From Marmoricola sp. URHB0036 (lineage in GTDB: Bacteria; Actinomycetota; Actinomycetes; Propionibacteriales; Nocardioidaceae), in contig NZ_AUEP01000014.1 of NCBI RefSeq assembly GCF_000426045.1, positions 111,044 to 175,043 on the forward strand: a stretch of 64,000 nt of DNA. The letters run 5' to 3'. Within the stretch, counting starts at the first letter, position 1. Every line of letters begins with the position of its first letter. The notes below the pieces were generated by a model. The model was given only the letters and a program-made list of their open reading frames with translations, searched no databases and was not told the origin of the DNA. The position numbers and the translations under genes were made by a program. Of this stretch, positions 1 to 9,222 are shown piece after piece.

Positions 1-1910
1 ACGTGCAGCACCCGGAAGGCGGCCTTGGGCGCCAGCGTGTGGGCGAGCGCGCCGAGGTTGCCGGTCTTGGTGTTGATCTCGTGGGGCTTCTCGACCAGGG
101 CGGTGATCACCTTGCCGGCAGCCTGGGCCGGGCTGATCGCCGGGAAGCGGTCGTACATCTTGGTCGGCGCGATCATCGGCGTGCGCACCAGCGGCATGTG
201 GATGCTGGTGAAGGAGATGCCGTCGCTGATCAGCTCGCTTGACACCACGTTGCTCCACGCGTCGAGGGCGGCCTTGGAAGCGACGTACGCCGAGAACCGG
301 GGCGGGTTGGTGAGCACGCCGATCGAGGAGATGTTCACGACGTGGCCGGACTTCTGCTCGCGCATCTTCGGCAGGATCCCCATCACCAGCCGGATGGCGC
401 CGAAGTAGTTCAGCTGCATGGTCCGCTCGAAGTCGTGGAACCGGTCCTCGCTGAGCTTCAGCGAGCGCCGGATCGAGCGGCCCGCGTTGTTGACGACGAA
501 GTCGAGGTGCGCGAAGTCCTCGGAGAGCTGCTTGGTCAGCGCGTCGATCGCGTGCAGGTCGGAGAGGTCGCAGGGATAGCTGTACGCCGTACCGCCCTGG
601 CTCTCGATCAGCCGCCTGGTGGCCTCGAGCTTCTCCGCCCCGCGCGCCACCAGGATGGGGATCGCACCGGCCTTCGCGACCTGGACGGCGGTCACCAGAC
701 CGATGCCCGACGACGCCCCGGTGATGACGACCGTCTTGCCCGAGAGCGCCTTGACGACCGAGCTCTGGCCCTTGATGGAGTCGTCGAGCATCTCCTCCCA
801 GTACGACCACAGCGTCGAGGCGTAGGACTCGATGTCGGGCACCGAGATGCCGGACCCCGCCAGCGCCTTCTCGGTGGACCGGGAGGCGTAGACCGAGGGG
901 AACGAGGCGTGCTCCAGCACCTCGGGGGGTACGCCGATCCGGCCGATCGTCTGGTTGAGCGCGACGTGCACCGGCGCCAGCCGCAGGGCCGCCCCGACGA
1001 GCGCCGCCGGACGCAGGGCCGGGGGGAGCAGGGCGGTGGGCAGCTTGGAGGTCACCGTGCGATCGACGGGGACGGCGAACTGCGGCGCCTTCGCGGCCGA
1101 GGCGAAGGAGTTGATCAGTCCCACGGTGCTCAGCGGCTCGGGGTTGACCAGGTGGAAGGCCTGGCCGTCGAGATCCGGCTGGTGCGCGATGTGGTCCATC
1201 GCCTTGGCGACGTAGTCGACCGGCACCACGTTGGTGTCGCCGAGGTCGACCCCGACCAGCGGCACCCAGCCGGGCAGCGTGTCACGCATCCGCTTGAGCA
1301 GCGGGAAGAAGTAGTAGGGCCCGTCGATCTTGTCCATCGCGCCGGTCTCGGAGTGGCCGACCACGATCGCCGGGCGGTAGACCCGCCACGGCACCTCGGC
1401 CTCCTCGCGGACGATCTTCTCCGACTCGAACTTGGTCCGGTGGTACGGTGAGGGCAGTCGCTGTCCCTCGTCGAACATCGACTCGTCGAAGACACCGCGG
1501 AAGTCGCCGGACGCGGCCACCGAGGAGACCTGGTGGAAGTGACCCACCTCGAGCTTGCCGGCCAGCCCCACGGCGTTGCGGGTGCCGCCGACGTTCATCG
1601 TCTCGTTCATCTCGTCGGAGGCGGTCATGTCGTAGATGGCCGCCAGGTGGAAGAAGTGCTCGATCTGGCCGCGGTGCGACTCGATCCACTCCGGGTCGAG
1701 GCCGAGGTCAGGCTCGCTCAGGTCGCCGATGACCGGGGTGACGCGGTTGCCGTCCCCGCCGTCGGCGCTCCACTCCTCGATCAACCGCTCGAGGCGGTCC
1801 CGCGACCCTTCCCGGCAGAGCGCGAAGATCTCGCCCTCGCGGTTGTCCACCAGCTCCTGCACGAGGAATCGACCGATGAAGCCGGTGGCGCCGGTGACGA
1901 AGTAGGCCAT
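1..1910 (-). CDS. Two-domain SDR, AcrA1-like fatty acyl-CoA reductase (3' end outside window)
   Basis: The protein fuses two Rossmann reductases, and 636 residues are visible. The N-terminal half is an extended NAD-binding domain of the thioester-reductase/fatty acyl-CoA reductase type, with TGATGFIG at about residues 6-13 and YHRTK near 154. The C-terminal half is a classical SDR, with TGASSGIG near 396 and YVASK near 540. This layout matches mycobacterial AcrA1 (Rv3391, about 650 aa, as recalled), which reduces fatty acyl-CoA to aldehyde or alcohol with NADPH. That substrate is inferred here, not shown. The reading frame is still open at base 1, so only the last few residues are missing. 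The ATG at 1910 begins directly with the nucleotide-binding strand. It lies downstream of sepH on the same strand and has its own candidate operator at 1999-2012. Confidence 0.8.
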   Translation of the reverse strand, partial: MAYFVTGATGFIGRFLVQELVDNREGEIFALCREGSRDRLERLIEEWSADGGDGNRVTPVIGDLSEPDLGLDPEWIESHRGQIEHFFHLAAIYDMTASDEMNETMNVGGTRNAVGLAGKLEVGHFHQVSSVAASGDFRGVFDESMFDEGQRLPSPYHRTKFESEKIVREEAEVPWRVYRPAIVVGHSETGAMDKIDGPYYFFPLLKRMRDTLPGWVPLVGVDLGDTNVVPVDYVAKAMDHIAHQPDLDGQAFHLVNPEPLSTVGLINSFASAAKAPQFAVPVDRTVTSKLPTALLPPALRPAALVGAALRLAPVHVALNQTIGRIGVPPEVLEHASFPSVYASRSTEKALAGSGISVPDIESYASTLWSYWEEMLDDSIKGQSSVVKALSGKTVVITGASSGIGLVTAVQVAKAGAIPILVARGAEKLEATRRLIESQGGTAYSYPCDLSDLHAIDALTKQLSEDFAHLDFVVNNAGRSIRRSLKLSEDRFHDFERTMQLNYFGAIRLVMGILPKMREQKSGHVVNISSIGVLTNPPRFSAYVASKAALDAWSNVVSSELISDGISFTSIHMPLVRTPMIAPTKMYDRFPAISPAQAAGKVITALVEKPHEINTKTGNLGALAHTLAPKAAFRVLH

Positions 1911-1998
1911 GGTGAGTACACCGCTCTCGCTGATGGGGGAGTGTCCTGCGAGCCATTCAACTCGTCGCGCGAGCTGCGGTCACGCGATGCGGCGCACA

Positions 1999-2012
1999 TT
2001 ACCGGTCGGTAA
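1999..2012. promoter_or_regulatory. Candidate TetR-type operator TTACCGGTCGGTAA
   Basis: A perfect inverted repeat, TTACCG-GT-CGGTAA, lies about 90 bp upstream of the acyl-CoA reductase start and downstream of the sepH stop. The size and symmetry resemble TetR-family operators. The cognate regulator is not identifiable in the window. Confidence 0.45.
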
Positions 2013-2042
2013 CCCCGACTGTCAGCCCCCGCCCAGGAGTGG

Positions 2043-3071
2043 TCAGTCCTCGCTGGAGCTGCCGCCGAACATGATCTCGTCCCACGACGGGACCGACGAG
2101 CGTCCCTTGCGCCTCGAGGACGCCTGCTTGACCTCCACGGTGTCCTCGGAGTCCGTCTCGGAGGCGGCGTCCTCGACGGCGGGCTCCTCGTCGGTGCTGG
2201 CGGCAGGTTCCTCGACCGGCCCGTCCAGCGGCGTCTCGGCGGCCGGTTCCTCGATCAGGGGTACGTCGTCGGGCGTGGGCACCGGGTCGGCCAGCCAGTC
2301 GGCGTCGGCCGTGTCGGCCGTCGGGTCGACGGCCTGTTCGGTGACCTCGTCGGTGACCTGTCCGGCCGGGGGCGCTGGGTCGGCGTCCCGGACCAGCTCG
2401 ATGGCGTCGTCGCCGAGCGGCAGCTCGTCCTGGGTGTGCACCGAGCTGAGCCGGCGCGCCTGGGGGCGGGCCGGGGCGCCCGGCTGGTCGGGGGCGCGCA
2501 GCTCGCCGGTGAAGATCCTGGCGTCGTCGTTGTCGGCCACGACATAGCGACCCGGCTGGTCGTGGGTGAACTCCGCGCGGCGGGGCTTCCCGCCGACGGC
2601 GTACGTCGCCACCAGCGCCCAGCGACCGTCGGCCCGGCGCCAGGCGTCCCACTCGACGTCCTCGTCGTGCAGGGAGTGCTCCTCGAAGAAGAGGTCCGCC
2701 GCCTCGCCGAGGGTGCGCGGGGAGGTCGAGTCGGCGGCGGGTCGTCGCAGCGACGCCTTGAGCGCGGTGCTGGCGACGTGCTGGCGCTCGGCGATCACCG
2801 GGCCGGCGAAGGGCATGATCGCCTCGACACTCGTCTGGGCGGCGGCCGCGACGTCCTCGGGCGACTCGCCCGCGCGGATGCGCGCCTGGATGTCTCGGGG
2901 GCGCAGTGCGCTGTCCATCTTCGTCTCCAACTGACCGAGTCGTGCGTTCTCACCACGCATAGCCGAGCGCAGTCGGGTGTCCACCGGAACCGAGAACTCC
3001 TCGCCCGAGGCATTGACCAGGACCAGCCGTGTGCCGTCCTCGTTCAGCCCCACCGGGGTGAGGTCCTGCAT
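2043..3071 (-). CDS. sepH: Septation protein SepH (DUF3071)
   Basis: SepH is an actinobacterial FtsZ-associated protein that stimulates FtsZ filament assembly during division. The 342-residue protein starts MQDLTPVGLNEDGTRLVLV, the typical family N-terminus, so the ATG at 3071 was chosen over an upstream GTG. The conserved helical DUF3071 region runs to about residue 165. A long acidic, Pro/Ala-rich linker follows (about 215-315). The C-terminus carries the conserved basic-aromatic signature RRKGRSSVPSWDEIMFG. Repeat copy A lies immediately upstream. The downstream acyl-CoA reductase is probably a separate transcription unit. Confidence 0.93.
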   Translation of the reverse strand: MQDLTPVGLNEDGTRLVLVNASGEEFSVPVDTRLRSAMRGENARLGQLETKMDSALRPRDIQARIRAGESPEDVAAAAQTSVEAIMPFAGPVIAERQHVASTALKASLRRPAADSTSPRTLGEAADLFFEEHSLHDEDVEWDAWRRADGRWALVATYAVGGKPRRAEFTHDQPGRYVVADNDDARIFTGELRAPDQPGAPARPQARRLSSVHTQDELPLGDDAIELVRDADPAPPAGQVTDEVTEQAVDPTADTADADWLADPVPTPDDVPLIEEPAAETPLDGPVEEPAASTDEEPAVEDAASETDSEDTVEVKQASSRRKGRSSVPSWDEIMFGGSSSED

Positions 3072-3076
3072 CTCTA

Positions 3077-3237
3077 GATGGCCACGCCCAGGGGGGCGCA
3101 CGCTACGCCCCACTCACCACGCACGCTGGACGGCGTTGTCGTCAGTCGCCGTGGCTCCGCCACGGCTCCCTCCTCCGCCTTGCCAGCGCACGCGTTGAGC
3201 GGCGCTCGCTTGCACGCCCCCCTGGACCTGGCCATCT
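3077..3237. repeat. Intergenic palindromic repeat element, copy A
   Basis: This element fills most of the gap between sepH and the TRIC gene. It shares with copy B (39097-39239) two core words: CGTTGTCGTCAGTC at 3134-3147 and CCTCCTCCGCCTTGC at 3169-3183. They are 21 bp apart here and 22 bp in copy B. The outer arms are complementary within the copy: AGATGGCCA (3077-3085) pairs with TGGCCATCT (3229-3237), and CCAGGGGGGCG (3088-3098) pairs with 3215-3225. The spacer is itself a perfect 8-3-8 hairpin (3148-3166). No transposase is nearby. It may be a REP- or MITE-like dispersed element. Confidence 0.6.
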
Positions 3238-3313
3238 CTCGCTCCTTCGCTTCCACCTGCGGCCCGAGCCTACTTCAGCGCGAGGCGCGACTGAGCAGGG
3301 CGACTCGCCGATC

Positions 3314-3319
3314 TACGCT
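3314..3319 (+). promoter_or_regulatory. -10 box TACGCT of a probable leaderless TRIC transcript
   Basis: TACGCT ends 7 nt before the ATG at 3327, so transcription would begin at or next to the start codon. No Shine-Dalgarno sequence is visible. Confidence 0.5.
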
Positions 3320-3326
3320 CGGGCGC

Positions 3327-3956
3327 ATGGCTGGTCAGGACACGTTGCTGCTGGTGCTCGACCTGGCGGGCATCTTCGTGTTCGCGATCACCGGCGCCCT
3401 GGTCGCCGTCCGACGGCAGTTCGACATGTTCGGGGTCCTGGTCCTCGCCGGTGCCACCGGGCTGGGCGGCGGGTTCCTGCGTGACGTGCTCATCGACGCG
3501 ACGCCGCCGGCCGCGCTGGCGGACTGGCGCTACCTGATAGCGCCGGTCGTCGCCGGGCTGGCGACGTTCCTCTTCCACCCGGCGTTCGGTCGGCTGGAGC
3601 GCGTCATCATCGTGCTCGACGCCGCCGGCCTCGGGCTGTTCTGCGTGACCGGCACCCTCAAGGCGATCAACTACGGACTCGGGCCGGTCCCCGCGGCTCT
3701 GATGGGGATGGTCACCGGCATCGGCGGCGGCATGGTCCGCGACCTGCTGGCGGGCCGGGTGCCGGTGGTGTTCTCCAGCGAGCTCTACGCGACGCCGGCG
3801 CTGCTGGGCGCGACCTGGGCGGTCCTCGCGAACTACTGGGAGCTGCCGGTCGGCTGGGTCGCGCTGCCCGGGGTGGCCATCTGCTTCGGCATGCGGCTGC
3901 TGGCCCTGCGCCGCGACTGGCACGCGCCACTGCCGCGCGGATCCGCCAGCGTCTGA
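3327..3956 (+). CDS. Trimeric intracellular cation channel family protein (TRIC/UPF0126)
   Basis: This is a 209-residue integral membrane protein made of two homologous UPF0126 halves. Each half carries a glycine-rich GGG-(F/M)-x-RD signature: GGGFLRDVL near residue 50 and GGGMVRDLL near 133. About seven hydrophobic segments are visible. Prokaryotic TRIC proteins form trimeric monovalent cation channels in the cytoplasmic membrane. The ATG at 3327 was chosen because it sits 7 nt after TACGCT and begins the first membrane segment. The longer open frame upstream is repeat DNA. The gene faces the methyltransferase gene across a perfect palindrome. Confidence 0.88.
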   Translation: MAGQDTLLLVLDLAGIFVFAITGALVAVRRQFDMFGVLVLAGATGLGGGFLRDVLIDATPPAALADWRYLIAPVVAGLATFLFHPAFGRLERVIIVLDAAGLGLFCVTGTLKAINYGLGPVPAALMGMVTGIGGGMVRDLLAGRVPVVFSSELYATPALLGATWAVLANYWELPVGWVALPGVAICFGMRLLALRRDWHAPLPRGSASV

Positions 3957-3970
3957 TCGTCGTTCCTGGA

Positions 3971-4010
3971 GTGCTCAGTAGACCTTCCACGTGGAAGGTC
4001 TACTGAGCAC
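3971..4010. terminator. 40-bp perfect palindrome between convergent genes
   Basis: Two 20-nt arms meeting at 3990/3991 are exact reverse complements with no loop bases. The element lies between the stops of the TRIC and methyltransferase genes and has no T-tract. It probably acts as a bidirectional terminator or 3'-end barrier, as such U-less hairpins are thought to do in high-GC actinobacteria. Confidence 0.7.
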
Positions 4011-4035
4011 TCGTCGAGCGGCTCCGGCCCAACGG

Positions 4036-4665
4036 TCAGGCAGTAGCCAGCATGACCACGCCCTCGGGCGCCTCGGCGGAGCCTTTGACGACCTGCGTCA
4101 CGGAGCCGAAGCCGGCCGCGGCCGCCAGCCTCGTCACCTCGTCATCCGCTGCGTAGAGCTTGTGGCCTGCGCGGGGGAAGCGCCGCTGGGCCATCGCCGG
4201 CATCTGCGCCTCGAGCTGGTAGCCCAGTGCGAGCAGCCCGCCGGGCCGCAGGAAGCCCCGGATCCGGGCCATCTCGGCTGCCGGGTCCTGCCAGAAGTAC
4301 AGGACGTGGTTGGCCATCACGATGTCCGCCGGCTCACTCGCGCTCAGCGCCGGGACGCCACCCTCGAGGAGGGTCAGCCGACCGGCGGTCACCGCCGACT
4401 GGTTGCGCTTCCTGGACTGGGACAGCATGACCGAGGACAGGTCGACGCCCCAGACGTGCGCCTCGGGGAATTGTGCGAGCAGCGCCTCCAGCCCGAGCCC
4501 CGGCCCGGGGCCGAGCTCGGCGACATGCCGGACTCCATCGCCGTGACGGGCCGCGGCCTGTTGCACCACCCATCGGGTGTGCTGCGCGTTGCCTTTGGCC
4601 ATGACACGCCCGACCAGCGCACCGAGTAGCCCCGAGGGATGACCGAACTGCTGCGCAAGACCCAC
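4036..4665 (-). CDS. Class I SAM-dependent methyltransferase
   Basis: This is a 209-residue single-domain Rossmann methyltransferase. Motif I is VAELGPGPGLGLEAL (about residues 47-61). The acidic motif II end follows in VWGVDLSSVML (about 71-81), and an aromatic post-I segment reads HVLYFWQDP (about 114-122). The substrate is not predictable. Small-molecule, ubiquinone-type or tellurite-type methyltransferases share this fold. The start is GTG at 4665, 6 nt downstream of CATACT, compatible with a leaderless message. It converges on the TRIC gene and lies downstream of the lactone oxidase on the same strand. Confidence 0.8.
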   Translation of the reverse strand: MGLAQQFGHPSGLLGALVGRVMAKGNAQHTRWVVQQAAARHGDGVRHVAELGPGPGLGLEALLAQFPEAHVWGVDLSSVMLSQSRKRNQSAVTAGRLTLLEGGVPALSASEPADIVMANHVLYFWQDPAAEMARIRGFLRPGGLLALGYQLEAQMPAMAQRRFPRAGHKLYAADDEVTRLAAAAGFGSVTQVVKGSAEAPEGVVMLATA

Positions 4666-4720
4666 GACCGCAGTATGCGCGATGACCGCAGCTGGAGGTG
4701 GGCAAGCCCGGAGATCTGCC

Positions 4721-6016
4721 TCAGGCGCCGAGAACGCGGTCCAGGTAGGCGTTGGTGAAGAGCCGGTCGGGGTCGAGGCGCTCGCGGATCGCCTGGAAGT
4801 CGGCCCAGCGCGGATAGGCCGGCTCGAGGTCCTCGGCGGTGCGGGTGTGCAGCTTGCCCCAGTGCGGGCGGCCGTCGTACCCGCGCAGGACGTCCTCGAT
4901 GCCCCGGAAGTACGCCGTGTGGTCGGTCTGCGCGTTCATGTGGAAGGCGAGGTAGACCGAGTCGCGCTGGTACGCCGTCGACAGCGGCACGTCGTCGGCC
5001 GGGCAGACGCGGATCTCGATCGGGAAGCTGATCGTCCAGTCGTTCTTCTCGATGGTCGAGCGCACGTCGCGCAGCGCCTCACGGGCAACGGCCCGTGGCA
5101 CGGCGTACTCCATCTCGCGGAACACCACCGTGCGACTGGAGGTGAACACCTTGTGCGGCACGTCGGAGTAGCGGCGCTCGCTCAGGGCGCTGCCGGAGAT
5201 GTCGTTGATCCGGCGCACGAGGCCGGGGCGGCGGTTGCCGATCCGGTTGGCCCAGCCGAAGACACGGTTGGAGAGGAACTCGTCGTCGAGCCAGTGCTTC
5301 ATCCGTGACAGCGGCTCGGGCTCGTCGAGGGTGCGGTTGTTGCGCTTGGTCAGCAGCCGCTCGGTGTGCGGGAACCAGTACATCTCGAAGTGGTGGTTCT
5401 CGGTCGCCAGCTCCTCGAACCGGTCGAGCCCCTCGTCCCAGAGCATCGGTGACTCGTGGGCCTCCAGGGTGAACATCGGCTCCACGTCGAAGGTGACCGC
5501 CGTCAGGATGCCCAGTGCTCCCAGTCCGAGGCGGGCGGCGTCGAGCACCTCGGGGTGCTGCTGGGCATCGGCCCGCATGAGCTCGCCCCGGCCGGTGACC
5601 AGCTCCAGGCCGGAGACCTGGGCGCTCAGCGACGCGCGCTGGCCGCCGGTGCCGTGGGTGCCGGTCGAGATGGCGCCGGCGACGGTCTGCTCGTCGATGT
5701 CGCCCATGTTGTGCAGGGTCAGGTCGAGCTTCTCCAGTGCGCCGTTCAGCTCCGCGAGCGTCGTACCGGCCAGGGCAGTGACGGTCATCGCGTCCTTGTC
5801 GACGGCCACGATGCCGCGGAGGCCGCCGGGGCGGAGCAGCAGTCCGTCGGTGATCGCGATGTCGGTGAACGAGTGGCCGGTGCCGGGCATCTTCACCGTG
5901 AGGGACTGGTGGCGTGCGGCCAGAACGGCGTCGACGACCTCGCCCGCGTCGTGGGGCGAGACCTCCTGTGTCGGGTGCGCGGTGCTGAGCCGCGACCAGT
6001 TGGTCCATGTCGCCAT
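4721..6016 (-). CDS. FAD-linked sugar-1,4-lactone oxidase (ALO/alditol oxidase family)
   Basis: This is a 431-residue enzyme of the VAO flavoprotein family. The N-terminal FAD_binding_4 domain includes PGTGHSF (His48). That is the GHS motif whose histidine carries covalent FAD in alditol and gulonolactone oxidases. The C-terminal ALO domain includes PHWGKLHTR and ends DPDRLFTNAYLDRVLGA. Family members oxidise D-arabinono-1,4-lactone, L-gulono-1,4-lactone or alditols with O2, and the sequence does not decide among these. It starts 9 nt after the MFS gene on the same strand and is probably cotranscribed with it. Confidence 0.85.
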   Translation of the reverse strand: MATWTNWSRLSTAHPTQEVSPHDAGEVVDAVLAARHQSLTVKMPGTGHSFTDIAITDGLLLRPGGLRGIVAVDKDAMTVTALAGTTLAELNGALEKLDLTLHNMGDIDEQTVAGAISTGTHGTGGQRASLSAQVSGLELVTGRGELMRADAQQHPEVLDAARLGLGALGILTAVTFDVEPMFTLEAHESPMLWDEGLDRFEELATENHHFEMYWFPHTERLLTKRNNRTLDEPEPLSRMKHWLDDEFLSNRVFGWANRIGNRRPGLVRRINDISGSALSERRYSDVPHKVFTSSRTVVFREMEYAVPRAVAREALRDVRSTIEKNDWTISFPIEIRVCPADDVPLSTAYQRDSVYLAFHMNAQTDHTAYFRGIEDVLRGYDGRPHWGKLHTRTAEDLEPAYPRWADFQAIRERLDPDRLFTNAYLDRVLGA

Positions 6017-6025
6017 GCCGGGAGA

Positions 6026-7201
6026 CTAGTGCTCTCCGCTGCGGATGAAGACGGCGGCAAGCGCTGCGAGCGCCGCCGACACCGTGCACACCCAGTACGC
6101 CGCCGAGCCGCTCGACCCGTCGGCGACCAAGCCCGCCAGCCACGCACCGGGGGCGATGCCGCCGCTCATCCCGGTCTGCACGAACCCCATCGCCTCGTTC
6201 AGGCGCGACCGGGGGACCGAGGCCTCGATCAACGAGAACAGCGTGATCAGCGTGGGGGCCAGCGTCATCCCGGTGACGAACAGCGCGACCGTCGCCACCG
6301 TGAGGTTCGGCAGGAACGGTAGGGAGAGGGTGCCGACCGCCAGCAGGGCAGCGCCGATCCGGACGCGCTCCAGGGGTGCCCGTCGCCAGACGATCGTGCC
6401 GGCCACGACACCGGCGAGAAGGCTGCCCAGCGAGAAGGCACCGAGCATCAGTCCGGAGTACGCCTTGTGGCCGTGGTCGTCGGCGAACGCGACGGTGGCG
6501 ACCTCGAGGGCACCGAACAGGCTGCCCAGCGCGATCGCCGCCACGGTCAGGGGGACGAGCAGACCCCATGGCATCGGGTCGCGGCGGGTGGTCGGGTCCC
6601 GGGGGTGGGCCGGGGGCTCGGTACGTCGCTGGACGGCCAGGGCGAGGGTGCCCACCGTCCCGACCGTGACCGCCGCGACGAGGCCCGCCTGCGGAGCGAC
6701 GGCCGTCGCGAGGAGGGTGACCAGCGCCGGTCCGGTCACGAAGACGACCTCGTCGAAGACGCTCTCCGCCGCGAAGGCGGTGTGCCGCTCACTGGCGACC
6801 GGCAGCAGGTGGGCCCAGCGCGCACGCACCATCGTGCCGACCTGCGGGATCGCGGCCCCCGCCAGCGCAGCCCAGACGTGGGGCCAGGGCATCGCCCAGT
6901 CCTCGACGATGGAGGCGATCATCAGGCTGGTCGTCACCGCGAACGCCACCGTGTCGACGTAGAGCACCTTGCCCTGGCCGAACCGGTCCGCCAGCCGGCC
7001 GTGCGGGATCGCGAAGACCGCGTTGCCCACGATGTACGCCGCCGACACCTGCCCGGCGAGCCCGTAGGAGCCGCTCAGCGAGCTGACCAGCAGCACGATG
7101 CCCAGCGTCATCATCGAGATCGGCAGCCGCGCGACCAGCGCGGTGGCCGAGAACGCGAAGGCGCCGGGGCGCGAGTACACCCGGCGATAGGTGGTGAGCA
7201 T
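6026..7201 (-). CDS. MFS transporter
   Basis: This is a 391-residue major facilitator with about 12 hydrophobic segments. A conserved loop near residue 60, [12 protein letters not shown], matches the MFS signature between TM2 and TM3. Similar proteins are drug or metabolite exporters; the substrate is unknown. The ATG at 7201 is preferred over more upstream starts, because those would run into hemH on the other strand and add a hydrophilic tail. It diverges from hemH with only 25 bp between the starts and leads into the lactone oxidase. Confidence 0.85.
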   Translation of the reverse strand: MLTTYRRVYSRPGAFAFSATALVARLPISMMTLGIVLLVSSLSGSYGLAGQVSAAYIVGNAVFAIPHGRLADRFGQGKVLYVDTVAFAVTTSLMIASIVEDWAMPWPHVWAALAGAAIPQVGTMVRARWAHLLPVASERHTAFAAESVFDEVVFVTGPALVTLLATAVAPQAGLVAAVTVGTVGTLALAVQRRTEPPAHPRDPTTRRDPMPWGLLVPLTVAAIALGSLFGALEVATVAFADDHGHKAYSGLMLGAFSLGSLLAGVVAGTIVWRRAPLERVRIGAALLAVGTLSLPFLPNLTVATVALFVTGMTLAPTLITLFSLIEASVPRSRLNEAMGFVQTGMSGGIAPGAWLAGLVADGSSGSAAYWVCTVSAALAALAAVFIRSGEH

Positions 7202-7213
7202 CGAGGGCCAGCC

Positions 7214-7219
7214 TAGGCT
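7214..7219 (+). promoter_or_regulatory. -10 box TAGGCT of a probable leaderless hemH transcript
   Basis: TAGGCT ends 7 nt before the hemH ATG, inside the 25-bp gap shared with the divergent MFS gene. Confidence 0.5.
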
Positions 7220-7226
7220 GGGGAAC

Positions 7227-8306
7227 ATGTCCGATCCGCACCCGTACGACGCGCTCCTGCTGGTCTCCTTCGGTGGTCCCGAGAAGCCCGACGACGTGGT
7301 GCCCTTCCTGCGCAACGTGACGGCCGGCAGGAACATCCCGGACGCGAGGCTCGAGGAGGTCGGCGAGCACTACTTCCAGTTCGGCGGCCGCAGCCCGATC
7401 AACGACCAGAACCGCGACCTGGTCGACGCGATCAAGGCCGACCTGTGGGCCAACGGCATCGACCTGCCCGTCTACTGGGGCAATCGCAACTGGGACCCGT
7501 TCCTCACCGAGGCCCTCGAGGAGATGCGGGCCGACGGGGTGACCCGCGCCGCTGCCATCCTGACGAGTGCGTACTCGTCGTACAGCGGCTGTCGGCAGTA
7601 CCGCGAGAACCTGGCCGACGCCGTCGAGGCGGTGCCGGGGGCCCCCCGGATCGACCGGTTGCGCCAGTACTTCAACCACCCGGGCTTCATCGAGCCGATG
7701 GTCGACGCCACCCTCGCCGCCCTCGCCGAGCTGCCGGAGGAGGCCCGCCACGGCGGACACCTGGCCTTCGTCACGCACTCGATCCCGACCGCGATGAACG
7801 ACAGCAGCGGCCCGCGCGGAGGCGCCTACGTCGCCCAGCACCGGCTCGTCGTCGCCGAGGTCGTCGAGCGTGTGCGGGAGGAGACGGGGCACCGGTACCC
7901 GTCCGCCCTCGTCTACTGCTCGCGGTCGGGACCGCCGCAGGTGCCCTGGCTGGAGCCGGACGTCAACGACCACCTTCGCTCGCTGCGCGAGAAGGGCGTG
8001 CCCGGTGTGGTGGTGATCCCGATCGGGTTCGTCTCGGACCACATGGAGGTCATCTACGACCTCGACACCGAGGCCAGGGCGACCGCCGAGGAGATCGGGC
8101 TGCCCTTCGCACGGGCCGCCACCGCAGGCGTCGACCCGCGGTTCGTGGCGATGGTGCGTGACCTGCTGGTCGAGCGCGCCGCCGTCGAGCGCGGGGAGTC
8201 ACCCGAGCGGACGGCCCTCGGCTCCGATGCCACCTGGGACCGGTGCGCGGTCGGCTGCTGCGCCAACCCCGCCGGGCCGCGGCCGGCTCTCTGCGGCGAG
8301 GAGTGA
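7227..8306 (+). CDS. hemH: Ferrochelatase (coproporphyrin III type)
   Basis: This 359-residue enzyme inserts Fe2+ into the porphyrin. In Gram-positive bacteria, actinobacteria included, the substrate is coproporphyrin III (CpfC, coproporphyrin-dependent haem pathway). The N-terminus [18 protein letters not shown] is diagnostic. The central [10 protein letters not shown] (about residues 182-191) holds the catalytic histidine, and [12 protein letters not shown] is the second active-site segment (about 269-280). The tail carries [12 protein letters not shown], the cysteine cluster that binds a [2Fe-2S] centre in actinobacterial enzymes. It overlaps nothing, but the phosphatase follows after only 4 nt, using a ribosome site inside the hemH 3' end. 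Confidence 0.95.
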   Translation: MSDPHPYDALLLVSFGGPEKPDDVVPFLRNVTAGRNIPDARLEEVGEHYFQFGGRSPINDQNRDLVDAIKADLWANGIDLPVYWGNRNWDPFLTEALEEMRADGVTRAAAILTSAYSSYSGCRQYRENLADAVEAVPGAPRIDRLRQYFNHPGFIEPMVDATLAALAELPEEARHGGHLAFVTHSIPTAMNDSSGPRGGAYVAQHRLVVAEVVERVREETGHRYPSALVYCSRSGPPQVPWLEPDVNDHLRSLREKGVPGVVVIPIGFVSDHMEVIYDLDTEARATAEEIGLPFARAATAGVDPRFVAMVRDLLVERAAVERGESPERTALGSDATWDRCAVGCCANPAGPRPALCGEE

Positions 8307-8310
8307 ACCG

Positions 8311-9114
8311 GTGAGCGCCTCGGATCGTGACCTGCTCGACCTCGCCGTCGAGACGGCACGGGATGCCGCTCGACTCGTGGTCGGCATGCGCGAGCAGGGC
8401 GTCGACGTCTCCGGCACCAAGTCCAGCCCGATCGACGTGGTGACCGAGGCCGACACGGCCTGCGAGGAGCTGATCCGCCAGCGGTTGCTCGGCGCCCGGC
8501 CCTCCGACGGCTTCCTCGGCGAGGAGGGCGACGACGTGGCCGGCACGTCCGGGATCCGATGGATCGTCGACCCGATCGACGGCACGGTGAACTACCTCTA
8601 CGGCATCCCGCAGTACGCCGTCTCGATCGCGGCCGCGCGCGGGGACGAGGTCGTGGCCGGGGTGGTGCTCAGTCCGGTGTCCGGCCTGGAGTACGCCGCC
8701 ACCCTCGGTGCCGGAGCCACCTGCAACGGCCAGCCCATCGAGGTACGCCGCCCGCCGGGCCTCGAGCAGTCGCTGGTCGGGACCGGCTTCGGCTACGAGA
8801 CCGAGGTGCGCGAACGGGGGGCGCAGGCGGTGGCGCGGATGCTGCCCCGGGTCCGCGACATCCGGCGTCAGGGATCCTGTGCCCTCGACCTGTGCGCTGT
8901 CGCGTCCGGTCAGCTCGACGCCTACGTCGAGGAGGGCCCGCACATCTGGGACTACGCCGCCGGTGGGCTGATCGCGATCGAGGCCGGGGCAGCCCTGGAG
9001 ATCTGGACCTCCGTCGTCGGTCACGACCTCGTGGTGTGCGCGCCCGCGCTCGGTTGGTCCGAATTCTCCGATCTGGTGCTCGCCTGCGACTTCCTCGGAG
9101 TCGGGTCTGCCTGA
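8311..9114 (+). CDS. suhB: Inositol monophosphatase family protein (SuhB-type)
   Basis: This is a 267-residue Mg2+/Li+-sensitive sugar phosphatase. Metal ligands are visible in GEE (70-72), DPIDGT (87-92) and WDYAAG (about 211-216). The family hydrolyses inositol-1-phosphate or related phosphates and often supplies myo-inositol in actinobacteria. The GTG start at 8311 is preceded by GAGGAG in the hemH tail. It corresponds in position to Rv2701c at the edge of the conserved actinobacterial dut/ceo block. Confidence 0.9.
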   Translation: MSASDRDLLDLAVETARDAARLVVGMREQGVDVSGTKSSPIDVVTEADTACEELIRQRLLGARPSDGFLGEEGDDVAGTSGIRWIVDPIDGTVNYLYGIPQYAVSIAAARGDEVVAGVVLSPVSGLEYAATLGAGATCNGQPIEVRRPPGLEQSLVGTGFGYETEVRERGAQAVARMLPRVRDIRRQGSCALDLCAVASGQLDAYVEEGPHIWDYAAGGLIAIEAGAALEIWTSVVGHDLVVCAPALGWSEFSDLVLACDFLGVGSA

Positions 9115-9222
9115 CCCGCTGGGCACCCGCAGGAGTGTCTTCGGCAGGCGCGGGAACAACCGTGGGACGACGCGCGTTCTCGTGTGGTCTGCCAGCCGTG
9201 AAGACCAGTCGGTGGTTCGAGT

